Shown: one piece after another, positions 57,000 to 64,000 of the stretch
Position numbering within the stretch: position 1 is the first letter of the stretch
Layout: every line of letters starts with the position of its first letter
Source of the DNA: Stigmatella erecta
Lineage (GTDB): Bacteria > Myxococcota > Myxococcia > Myxococcales > Myxococcaceae
Direction: 5' to 3'
Assembly (NCBI RefSeq): GCF_900111745.1
Contig: NZ_FOIJ01000019.1
Span: 1 to 64,000, forward strand
DNA length: 64,000 nucleotides
Position numbers and translations under genes: made by a program
Notes under the pieces: generated by a model
What the model saw: the letters and a program-made list of their open reading frames with translations, nothing else
What the model was told of the DNA's origin: nothing
The model's database searches: none

Positions 57000-59729
57000 T
57001 CAGTTCTTGGTTCGCCGGGAGGAGCGCTTCGGCTCCTGGGTGACGAACTCGAACGGGTAGGTATAGGTCTTGTATCCCCCCTGGGGCTGGCTCACCCGCC
57101 AGGAGCGCACGGGCTCCTCGGTCTCGAAGTCGAGCCGGAAGCCGTCCGTGAAGTCCTTTCGTTCCTTCAGCGAGGCCGTCACGGCCCCGCCTCCCTCCGC
57201 CGAGAAGACCGTCGAGATGCCCTGGGTCTCCTTGCCCTCGCCCTCACCCAGGATGCTGAGGCCCTCCGGCTCGATGCTGAGGATCCGGAAGCGGATTCCA
57301 CCCATCTCGATGGGGGCGTGCAGGCTCACGGGAGCGTCGGGCGACACCGCGACGGTCTTGGGCAGGGAGAGCGAGAACTGTCCCTTGAGACGTGCCACGG
57401 GAACCTCCTCCATGCGGTCGGGGATGTAGTCATCGAAGAAGGTGCCCGTGACGTCGTTGTTGTAGACGTTGGCCGAGTCAAAGGAGATGTCCTTGCGCCA
57501 GGCCGCCGGCCCGAGTCCGGAACCCCAGACGTAGCGCTTGCCCCACTTGGTCTCCTCGGACAGCTCGAGGTCCGCGGGGCGCAGGCGTGTTCCGTCGGCG
57601 AAGTCGACCTCCTGGATCTCCAGCGTGAGCTTCGTGCCCATCCGCTTGAAGTCCTGCATCACGTCCCGCAGCCGCATGATGCCGAGGTTTCCCTGGAACA
57701 TCCCCTCCTTCCACAGGAAGATCTGGATCGGCGAGGCCACGGGAATCCGGCTGTTGAGGACCTCCTCCTCGCGCTCCAGATAGCTCGCCACCCACTCCTG
57801 GGTCTGGGCAAGAGCGCCGGGCGCCAGGTACGTCTTCTCGTAGACGTCCTGGGTGAGGGCCACCTGTGACGGGCCTTCTCCGGCCTTGTCCTCTGGCGCG
57901 TCCTCTTCGTCCTGACGCTTCGGCGGCGTCGAGGCCGGAAAGGGAGGCTTGAAGGTGAAGGGGTGGGTCAGCGGCGTGGAGGCATCCACCAGGACCACCT
58001 CCAGTTGTACCGGCCGGCCCTGGGTGCGCACCATCAAGCCCTCGGAGGTGAACCAGCTCAGGATGGGGAGCTCGAAGAACGAGCCCGAATCCGAAGGCCA
58101 CGCTTGGGTCTTGAGGTACTTGCCGTCCTGATTCAACGCGCGCACCGCCAGGATCGTGGGGTAGGTGCCCTCGCCGTTCACCGTGAAGGTCAGCCCCTGC
58201 TCGCCGCTCCCGGTGCCTTCCACGGACAGCGCGCCCTCGGGAAGGGCAAGCCGTGCCCGGGCGTACGGAGGCCGGAAGTCCAGCTTGAGCGTCTTGACTC
58301 TCGTCGGGACGTTCAGCGTGACCGAGCCCTCGATGGCCGCCAGCTTCTGCGTGTCCACCCCCGGCTTGAAGGCGAAGGAGGCGTGGCCTCGGACCGTGCT
58401 GTTATCCTCCCAGGACTTGCTGAGGCTCTGCTTGGAGGAGAGCCCCGCCGTCTCCCCCGCCAGCGGACCACAGAAGTGCCGGTCGGGCTCGGGGTTCCGG
58501 ATGGACACCTCCAGCATCGGCCGCTGCGACAGAAGCGGCAGGTAGTGCGGGGGCAGACAGGACTGGGCCAACAGGCTCACGAAGTCGACCCCGGGCTGGT
58601 TGAGGCGGGCGCTCAGGGACTCGAAGGCGATGCCCAGCTTGCCGTCGCCTGCCAGCGGCAGGCCGGAGAGCTTGCACTCCTCGTTCGAGAGGGAGAAGAA
58701 GGCCTCGGGCGTGAGTGCCTGGTCATAGGCGAAGACCTCCTGGGGGTCGAGCACCTCTTCCTCGGTGAGGGCGTTCAGGTCCTCTTCCTTCAGGGGCTTC
58801 TGGGTCAGGGCCAGCGACTGGCCGAGCTCCTCCGCTTGCTGCTGGAGCGCGTTCACATCGATGGTGAAGCGCAGCGAGCCCTCCCCGGGCTGAAGCGTGA
58901 CGGCCTTCTCCACCACGGCCTTCAGCGACGGCTCGGCGGCCGTCTTCTCCTCCCACAAGGCCTGCAGTGGCTTCGTGCCGTCCCCGGCCACGTCGAGCTC
59001 CGCCCATACCCCCCCGTTCTTGTCGGCTCGCAGTGAGAGCGCCAGACTCCGGGCCTGCTGGGCCAGGTTCAACTGCTCCGCCATCATCTGCACCAGGCCG
59101 GGCGCGAGGTCCTCCAGATAGGGCTGCACGCGGATGTCGGCCCGGCCGATCAACAGCGTCTCCATCTCCAGGCTGGGCGCCTGGGTGAGCCGCGCGGAGA
59201 CCTCCGCCGCGAGCGCGGCGGGCACGAAGGCGAGGAGCCGATCGCCCCGGACCAGCCGCAACGGCTCTTCGCGCTCGCACGTCTCCGGGTCGATGAAGAC
59301 GTAGTCCTCGCCCGCGGTGGCCTCGAGCACCTTCTGGGCCTCCAGGGCCTGGAGGGCCTGATCGGCGGAGCCCTGGGAGGCGAACACCCGGAAGGGCTCC
59401 ACGCCCGCGTCCGTCTTCATGTGGCCCGAGGCGATGGACGAGAACGTCTCCAGGAACAGCTCCCGCTGCCAGGCAGGGATGTTCCCGGCCTTGAGCAGGT
59501 ACTTCTCGGCCTTGTCGAGCCGGTCCTTCCCCTCGGCCGTGGTGCGGGCGGACTGGAGCAGCCGCAGGTTGAGCGCCACCGAGAACGCGACCCTGTCACC
59601 CGAGGCGAGGGTCAACAGCCGGTGGTCCGCGCCGGAGGGGGTCGCGGAGCGATAGAGGAATAAGCCGAGCAGCCCGAGCCCCAGAACGAACGCGGCGCCG
59701 AGGGCCAGGAGGATCTTCTTCAAAGACAA
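57000..59729 (-). CDS. Large membrane-anchored hypothetical protein
   Basis: 909 residues beginning with a TTG start and one membrane helix (ILLALGAAFVLGLGLLGLFLY); the rest should be periplasmic. It is beta-rich with many Asp/Glu, and a proline-rich section (FKPPFPASTPPKRQDEEDAPED) in the middle. No family recognised. Upstream AT-rich sequence (59800-59860) probably has its promoter. Its start is divergent from the Sdp-like operon. Confidence 0.72.
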   Translation of the reverse strand: MSLKKILLALGAAFVLGLGLLGLFLYRSATPSGADHRLLTLASGDRVAFSVALNLRLLQSARTTAEGKDRLDKAEKYLLKAGNIPAWQRELFLETFSSIASGHMKTDAGVEPFRVFASQGSADQALQALEAQKVLEATAGEDYVFIDPETCEREEPLRLVRGDRLLAFVPAALAAEVSARLTQAPSLEMETLLIGRADIRVQPYLEDLAPGLVQMMAEQLNLAQQARSLALSLRADKNGGVWAELDVAGDGTKPLQALWEEKTAAEPSLKAVVEKAVTLQPGEGSLRFTIDVNALQQQAEELGQSLALTQKPLKEEDLNALTEEEVLDPQEVFAYDQALTPEAFFSLSNEECKLSGLPLAGDGKLGIAFESLSARLNQPGVDFVSLLAQSCLPPHYLPLLSQRPMLEVSIRNPEPDRHFCGPLAGETAGLSSKQSLSKSWEDNSTVRGHASFAFKPGVDTQKLAAIEGSVTLNVPTRVKTLKLDFRPPYARARLALPEGALSVEGTGSGEQGLTFTVNGEGTYPTILAVRALNQDGKYLKTQAWPSDSGSFFELPILSWFTSEGLMVRTQGRPVQLEVVLVDASTPLTHPFTFKPPFPASTPPKRQDEEDAPEDKAGEGPSQVALTQDVYEKTYLAPGALAQTQEWVASYLEREEEVLNSRIPVASPIQIFLWKEGMFQGNLGIMRLRDVMQDFKRMGTKLTLEIQEVDFADGTRLRPADLELSEETKWGKRYVWGSGLGPAAWRKDISFDSANVYNNDVTGTFFDDYIPDRMEEVPVARLKGQFSLSLPKTVAVSPDAPVSLHAPIEMGGIRFRILSIEPEGLSILGEGEGKETQGISTVFSAEGGGAVTASLKERKDFTDGFRLDFETEEPVRSWRVSQPQGGYKTYTYPFEFVTQEPKRSSRRTKN

Positions 59730-59858
59730 GGCACGCTCCCAAACGGAGTGGAGCGGCCCAGGGTGTCACGCGGTACCGGAAAAAGCCGCACACCCAGGCG
59801 AGGCGAGGGCGCTGATAAAGTTTTTTCCAGTGGAAGCACCTTTTTTTAGTGAAACTAG

Positions 59859-59887
59859 TTGCCATTCAAACGAGTTCACGGGATAAT
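59859..59887 (+). promoter_or_regulatory. Sigma-70-type promoter for the Sdp-like operon
   Basis: TTGCCA, a 17-base spacer, then GATAAT match the -35/-10 consensus (TTGACA-N17-TATAAT) with one mismatch in each. It lies 76 bases before the first start codon in an unusually AT-rich stretch. Strong by sequence; activity is inferred. Confidence 0.65.
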
Positions 59888-59962
59888 TCCGGAGAGGTGC
59901 GCGAACCCCCCTTAGGCCGTATCCCGCGGCCGCGCGCATCGTCAGTCCGGCGAGGAGAGAGC

Positions 59963-60613
59963 ATGAAGCGTTCTGCCCACATGAAGTTCATCGCAGCGTC
60001 CATGGCGGCCCTTACCTTCACCACGTTCGGCGTGGGCTGCGGAGGCCCCATGGATTCCGGGGGCGACAGCCCCTCGTCCATGGCCCGCCGCCAGGCCCTC
60101 ACGGGCAGTGAGCTCTACAAGGGCATGGTCTTCGGTGTCGGCCCCGGCGCGGCGCAGTTCGAGGAGATCTGGGAGCGGCAGGACATCAAGGCCCACCTGG
60201 CGAAGCCGGGCGTCGTGGATCAGCGCGAGCTGGCCGCCACGCAGCTCATCGCGAAGATCTCCGAGCAGGATCCCACCTTCTTCGACCGCTTCTCGCGGGA
60301 GCTGCGCAGCGGGGACCACCTGCGCATCGACCGGCTGCTCACGGAGACCAAGGAGAAGACCCACGCCGCCGCCGCCGCCCTCCGCAAGGAGGCCGGGCTG
60401 CCGGAGAACGTGAGCGCCCTCGCCCTGGAGAACGTCGAGGCTGGCACCTGGCTCTATGTGGAGACCGCCGTGGCGGTGGTGGTTGTGGCCCTGGCCACCA
60501 TCTTCATCACCCAGATCGATGTGACGCCGGTGACCGAGGGGCCGCAGGCCAGCGCCCTGCGCCGCGACGCGTGGGTGGACCTCCTGGCGAACAAGGCCTT
60601 CGACGCCCAGTAA
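59963..60613 (+). CDS. sdpC: SdpC-like pro-peptide toxin precursor
   Basis: 216 residues. A lipoprotein or Sec signal (TFGVGCGG) is followed by GSELYKGMVFGVGPGAAQFE, the hallmark of SdpC-family precursors. The helical middle ends in the hydrophobic segment TAVAVVVVALATIFITQ, the part of SdpC that becomes the mature membrane-active peptide. No cysteine pair is visible in that segment, unlike the Bacillus peptide. GAGGAGAG upstream of the ATG gives a good SD. Followed by sdpA and sdpB homologues. Confidence 0.82.
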   Translation: MKRSAHMKFIAASMAALTFTTFGVGCGGPMDSGGDSPSSMARRQALTGSELYKGMVFGVGPGAAQFEEIWERQDIKAHLAKPGVVDQRELAATQLIAKISEQDPTFFDRFSRELRSGDHLRIDRLLTETKEKTHAAAAALRKEAGLPENVSALALENVEAGTWLYVETAVAVVVVALATIFITQIDVTPVTEGPQASALRRDAWVDLLANKAFDAQ

Positions 60614-60690
60614 CGCCCGGATGTGCCTCGGGGTGCCCCTGCGTGTCTCCGCGGGGGCCCCCTTTCTCCTCTCCGTCCCGTGGGCCTGCC

Positions 60691-61272
60691 GTGTCTGATA
60701 CTCCCTCTGAAGTCTCCCGCTCCGCAGGGCCGCGCCGCCTGGGTTGGCTGGCCCTGGGGTTGATCATCGGTTGGTCCACCGTGGCGGCTTACGCCCTGCA
60801 CGCGGCCCTGCCGTACAATCCCATCCAGCTGCCCTTCGCGGACCGGTTCGACATCCGGTTGGTGTTGCCCGAGGGCTGGGCCTTCTTCACGCGTGACCCC
60901 CGCGATGACCGGATGCTGCCGTACGTCCGGGGCGCGGACGCGCAGTGGAGCATGGCCAGCCACACGCCCAACTTTCAGCCCCGGAACTTCTTTGGCATCG
61001 ACCGGGCCGGCCGTGCCCAGGGCGTGGAGATGGGCCTGTTGATGGAGGCGGCCCGCGAGGCGGAGCGCCAGGGGTGTGAGGAGGCGCCAGTGGCGTGCCT
61101 GGAGCGCGCGCCGGTGGCGCGCAAGGTGAGCAACACCAGCCCCCACCCCACGCTCTGCGGAGAGGTGGGGTTCGTCTTCCAGAGAGCCGTGCCCTGGGCG
61201 TGGAGCCACTCCCGCCGGGAGAAGAAGATCATCATGCCCTCCAAGGTCCTGAGGCTGGACATCGAATGCTGA
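60691..61272 (+). CDS. sdpA: SdpA-like peptide maturation protein
   Basis: 193 residues from a GTG start. A membrane helix (LGWLALGLIIGWSTVAAYAL) and then RLVLPEGWAFFTRDPRDDRMLPY, the SdpA hallmark (LP-GW-FFT-DPR). SdpA and SdpB are needed to make the active SDP toxin from SdpC in Bacillus (family knowledge). Several Cys late in the sequence. It overlaps sdpB by 7 bases. Confidence 0.82.
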   Translation: MSDTPSEVSRSAGPRRLGWLALGLIIGWSTVAAYALHAALPYNPIQLPFADRFDIRLVLPEGWAFFTRDPRDDRMLPYVRGADAQWSMASHTPNFQPRNFFGIDRAGRAQGVEMGLLMEAAREAERQGCEEAPVACLERAPVARKVSNTSPHPTLCGEVGFVFQRAVPWAWSHSRREKKIIMPSKVLRLDIEC

Positions 61273-62252
61273 CCCAACTTGGACACCGCGCGAGCGCCTG
61301 GGTGGCGGGCCCCGCCCCCTGGAGCAATGTCTACGGCCTGGCCCGGACCCTGATCGCCCTGGGGACGGGGGGCACGCTGGCCTTCAGCCACTCCTCGACG
61401 CTGTTCCGCCCAGCGGTCGGCATGGCGGAAGTTCCCCTCTGCGAGGGAATCCGGCAGGCGTCCCTCTTCTGTGTGCTGCCGGCGGGCTGGCTGGAGGTGG
61501 CTCGCTGGACGGCGGTGCTGCTGCTGCTCCTGGTGGCCTCGGGCTGGCGGCCGCGCGTCACGGGGCTCCTGCACTGGTGGGTGGCGGCCAGCCTGCAGTG
61601 GTCCGGTGTGCTGACGGATGGCGGAGACCAGATCGCCTCCGTCCTCGCGTTCCTGCTGGTGCCCATGACGCTGACGGATGGGCGGCGCTGGCATTGGGAT
61701 CCGCCCATGGAAGGGGGCAGTGACGAGTCCCGGCTCATCGCCCGGGTCTCCTGGCTGCTCCTGCGCGGGCAGGTGGCCTTCATCTATCTCCACGCGTCCG
61801 TGGGGAAGTTCAAGGTGCCGGAGTGGGTGGATGGAACGGCGCTGTATTACTGGCTGTTGGACCCCAGCATCGGCGCGCCGGACTGGCTGGCCCGGTGGGC
61901 GCTGCCCGTGCTGAGCAGCCCCCTGGTGGCGCCCCTCACCTGGTCCGTGCTCATCCTCGAGTTCTGGCTGGCGCTGGGGCTGGTGCTGAGCCGGGGAGCC
62001 CGCAGGGCGCTGCTGCCCTTCGGGTTGCTCTTCCACACCGGCATCATTTTCTTCCATGGGTTGATCAGCTTCGCGCTGATCATGTTCGGTGCGCTCGTCC
62101 TGCTGCTGCGCCCGTACGATGAGGCGTTCCGCTTCGCGTGGCTGCGCTCCCGGCTGCCCCGGCTCCAGCCGCGCTCAGCCCGCGCGGAAGAAAAGGAAGT
62201 ACAGCAGTCCGGACAGGGCGAGCGAAACGGCGACGGAGCCCAGGCAGCCTAG
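61266..62252 (+). CDS. sdpB: SdpB-like membrane protein (HTTM domain)
   Basis: 328 residues with about six to seven membrane helices. WSNVYGLARTLIALGTGGTL, FIYLHASVGKFKVPEWVDGTALYYW and the His/Lys pattern are those of the SdpB/HTTM family. It acts in maturation of the toxin peptide in the membrane. Coupled to sdpA by overlapping start and stop codons. Confidence 0.82.
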   Translation: MLTQLGHRASAWVAGPAPWSNVYGLARTLIALGTGGTLAFSHSSTLFRPAVGMAEVPLCEGIRQASLFCVLPAGWLEVARWTAVLLLLLVASGWRPRVTGLLHWWVAASLQWSGVLTDGGDQIASVLAFLLVPMTLTDGRRWHWDPPMEGGSDESRLIARVSWLLLRGQVAFIYLHASVGKFKVPEWVDGTALYYWLLDPSIGAPDWLARWALPVLSSPLVAPLTWSVLILEFWLALGLVLSRGARRALLPFGLLFHTGIIFFHGLISFALIMFGALVLLLRPYDEAFRFAWLRSRLPRLQPRSARAEEKEVQQSGQGERNGDGAQAA

Positions 62253-62276
62253 CTTGTTCGAGAAGAAGAAAAACAT
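62175..62276 (-). CDS. 33-residue membrane peptide antisense to the sdpB end
   Basis: Starts MFFFFSNKLGCLGSV, then one membrane helix (AVSLALSGLLYFLFF) and stop. The FFFFSN(R/K)LGCLGS pattern resembles small conserved hydrophobic proteins from other bacteria, as I recall them. It overlaps the 3' end of sdpB by 78 bases. The SD is weak. It might be an immunity-type peptide or unrelated; its reality is uncertain. Confidence 0.45.
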   Translation of the reverse strand: MFFFFSNKLGCLGSVAVSLALSGLLYFLFFRAG

Positions 62277-62464
62277 GCCCCGAAGGTAGGGGCGGCCGCG
62301 CGGGATGCAGCCTTCGGTCAGGGGAAGGCAGCGGGGAATGTGCGGAGCCCGACAGGGGAGCATGCGGCCGCACAGGCCTGTGGCGAAGCGTTGGGCATGC
62401 ATCAAATCGAAGGACAGGGTCTCCTGCCAGGAATCCAAGGCATCACGCCTCAGGGAGACCTTTC

Positions 62465-64000
62465 ATGCGTTTGCCGTTCACACGTTCGCGGGCCGGAGGG
62501 CTTCTGCTCGCCGCGCTGGTCAGCTGTGCGCCCCCATCGTCCAACGAGGGGCACCAGGCCGCTGGCGCCTCACGGGCTGCTCTGAACCCATTGCAGCCGC
62601 AACTGCTGGCCTCCGCGTCCGCCGTGCCTTCCGATGGGCTCGCGTATGTGACGCTCACCGTCACCCCGCGCGGTCCGGACGGACAGGCCCTGGGCACGGG
62701 GCTCCACGTCGAGGTGCTGAGCAGTGATGGCCTCGTCACCCTGGGAGGGCCGGGCACCTCGGCCTGTACCGTCAACGCTCCCTCCGCCGCGTGTCTGACG
62801 GCGGTGGACTCGGGGGCGGGGAGCTATGTCGTCACGGCCAGGAGCGCCACGCCGCTGTCCCCGGTGGCCTTCTCCGCCACCGTCACCGATGCGAATGGCA
62901 CCACGCTGCTGCCGGACACGGCGGACGTCACGTTCGACTCCAGCCAGTTCCAGGGGGGCCCCGGGTGCACGGGCGCCTGCGGCACCACCGTCACCAGCGG
63001 CAGCGTGACGGTGACCGCGAACCACGCCGCGGGCCGGAACCTCTACATCACCGGAGGCACCGTCACCTTCGATGCCACCACCGTGGGCCAGACCTTCGGC
63101 GACATCTTCATCACGGGCGGCACGGTGACGCATCTGCAGGCCACCAACGCCGCGATGTTCAAGCTCGACATCCTCACCGGCTCGTGGAACCTCCTGGGCG
63201 GCACGGTCAACACCTCGAACAAGGGGTACGGCATGACCTGTCATGCCAATGGCTCCTGCAGCGGCAATGGGCTGGTCAGCTTCGGCCCCAACGGGACGCC
63301 CTCCGCCGCCTTGGCCAGCACCAGCCGGTTCTACGGCGCGAGCCACGGGGGCATGGGGTCCGGCAACTACCGGGTCAACATGTCCGGTGCCGCCAACACC
63401 CACGCGGGCAATGCCGGGCCGACCTACGGGGACTACCGCGACCCGAAGTTTCCGGGGGCCACCAACAGCACTTACTCCGGCATTCACGGAGGCGGGGTCG
63501 CGCGCATCACCTCGGCGGGCACGTGCGTGCTGGCGGGCACCGCGTCCATCAGCGCGAACTCCTCGTTCAATGGCGCGGGAGGCTCCATCAACCTCCGGTG
63601 CCGGGGCATCACCTCGGCGGGGTGGACGGGGACCATCACCGCGGATGGTGGCGCCGCTTCCGGGAACTCCTCGATTCCCGAAGGGGCCGGAGGCGGGGGC
63701 CGCATCGCGCTGGTCTCCACCGGGGACGCCGCGACCCTGACCGGCGCGGTGAGCTACCCGCCGGTGAACCTCACCGCCCGGGTTCACGCCTTCGGGGGAG
63801 CGCCCGCCAACTCCAGCTACGTGTTTGGCGCGGGCGGGGCGGGGACCCTCTATCTCAAGCACAGCGGGTTGGCGTACGGCGACCTCATCGTCGCCAACAA
63901 CTCCCCCGCGCACTACATGAACGAGGGCACGACCCGGCTGCCCGCGATCGCCGGGACGATCAACAGCGCCGCCGCGGCGGGGGCCACCTCGCTGCCGGTC
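62465..64000 (+). CDS. Large secreted Ig-like/glycine-rich surface protein, runs off the window edge
   Basis: 512 residues seen, no stop. Signal with ALVSC lipobox, SD AGGGAGA before the ATG. An invasin/Big-1-like domain (SAVPSDGLAYVTLTVTPRG) is followed by a beta-helix-like stretch with many GG and TG repeats (TVTSGSVTVTAN, NLYITGGTVTF, GIHGGGVARITSAG). Myxobacterial adhesins or surface proteins look like this. The size and the anchor are beyond the window. Confidence 0.82.
   Translation, partial: MRLPFTRSRAGGLLLAALVSCAPPSSNEGHQAAGASRAALNPLQPQLLASASAVPSDGLAYVTLTVTPRGPDGQALGTGLHVEVLSSDGLVTLGGPGTSACTVNAPSAACLTAVDSGAGSYVVTARSATPLSPVAFSATVTDANGTTLLPDTADVTFDSSQFQGGPGCTGACGTTVTSGSVTVTANHAAGRNLYITGGTVTFDATTVGQTFGDIFITGGTVTHLQATNAAMFKLDILTGSWNLLGGTVNTSNKGYGMTCHANGSCSGNGLVSFGPNGTPSAALASTSRFYGASHGGMGSGNYRVNMSGAANTHAGNAGPTYGDYRDPKFPGATNSTYSGIHGGGVARITSAGTCVLAGTASISANSSFNGAGGSINLRCRGITSAGWTGTITADGGAASGNSSIPEGAGGGGRIALVSTGDAATLTGAVSYPPVNLTARVHAFGGAPANSSYVFGAGGAGTLYLKHSGLAYGDLIVANNSPAHYMNEGTTRLPAIAGTINSAAAAGATSLPV

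Overview
The window is GC-rich, almost fully coding DNA from a predatory or social delta-type bacterium. The most likely source is a myxobacterium of the Stigmatella/Archangium/Cystobacter kind (inference). Supporting features are the many lipoproteins and secreted hydrolases, a Ser/Thr kinase with a proline-rich linker and a C-terminal TPR, TadE/TadG-like genes, a nuclease-toxin/immunity pair, GH18 chitinase, and SDR/TetR and FAD-enzyme/TetR pairs.

Layout. 1-820 is a transposon graveyard: the N-terminus of an IS701-type transposase, a 163-bp element with inverted ends, and a broken IS3-type transposase. 842-7141 holds ureide catabolism: alc-uraD-uraH, each overlapping the next by 4 bp, and an FAD enzyme coupled to allantoinase. 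No uricase of the usual kinds is visible, so the FAD enzyme is a candidate for that step. A TetR/SDR pair lies between. 7246-19563 carries secreted or lipoprotein enzymes (polysaccharide lyase-like, JAMM-type lipoprotein, M61-like peptidase), an APH-fold kinase, a cysteine-phytase-like phosphatase and a GH63-like glycosidase. 19570-23845 has an LcrH/SycD-like TPR protein, a DUF1521 (metal-induced self-cleavage) protein and a Ser/Thr kinase. 23885-29588 is a complete mrpABCDEFG antiporter operon. 29723-30435 is bfd-bfr behind a Fur-box-like site, followed by a chitinase with a clear terminator.

32261-36250 is a four-gene Tad-like secreted/pilin-like operon. 36281-42479 contains YceI, an acyltransferase, an M1 aminopeptidase and a lipoprotein/outer-membrane pair. 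42724-46016 is a three-gene unit of di-haem peroxidase, Tat-exported phosphoesterase and cytochrome c. 46026-47993 is an FAD monooxygenase with its TetR regulator and a perfect operator-like palindrome. 48154-50879 is a small accessory cassette: a lipoprotein Tox-REase-5 nuclease toxin and an Imm52-like immunity protein, bracketed by 27-bp direct repeats that are tRNA 3' ends. 51012-59729 carries methyltransferases, an esterase, gene remnants, an S41-like protein and a large anchored protein.

59963-62252 encodes an SdpC-SdpA-SdpB-like set behind a good sigma-70-type promoter. It resembles the Bacillus sporulation-delaying peptide toxin system but has no SdpI/SdpR in view. A 33-residue membrane peptide lies antisense to the end of sdpB. 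The window ends inside a large secreted protein. The most interesting regions are the Sdp-like operon, the DUF1521/LcrH pair and the tRNA-end-flanked toxin cassette.
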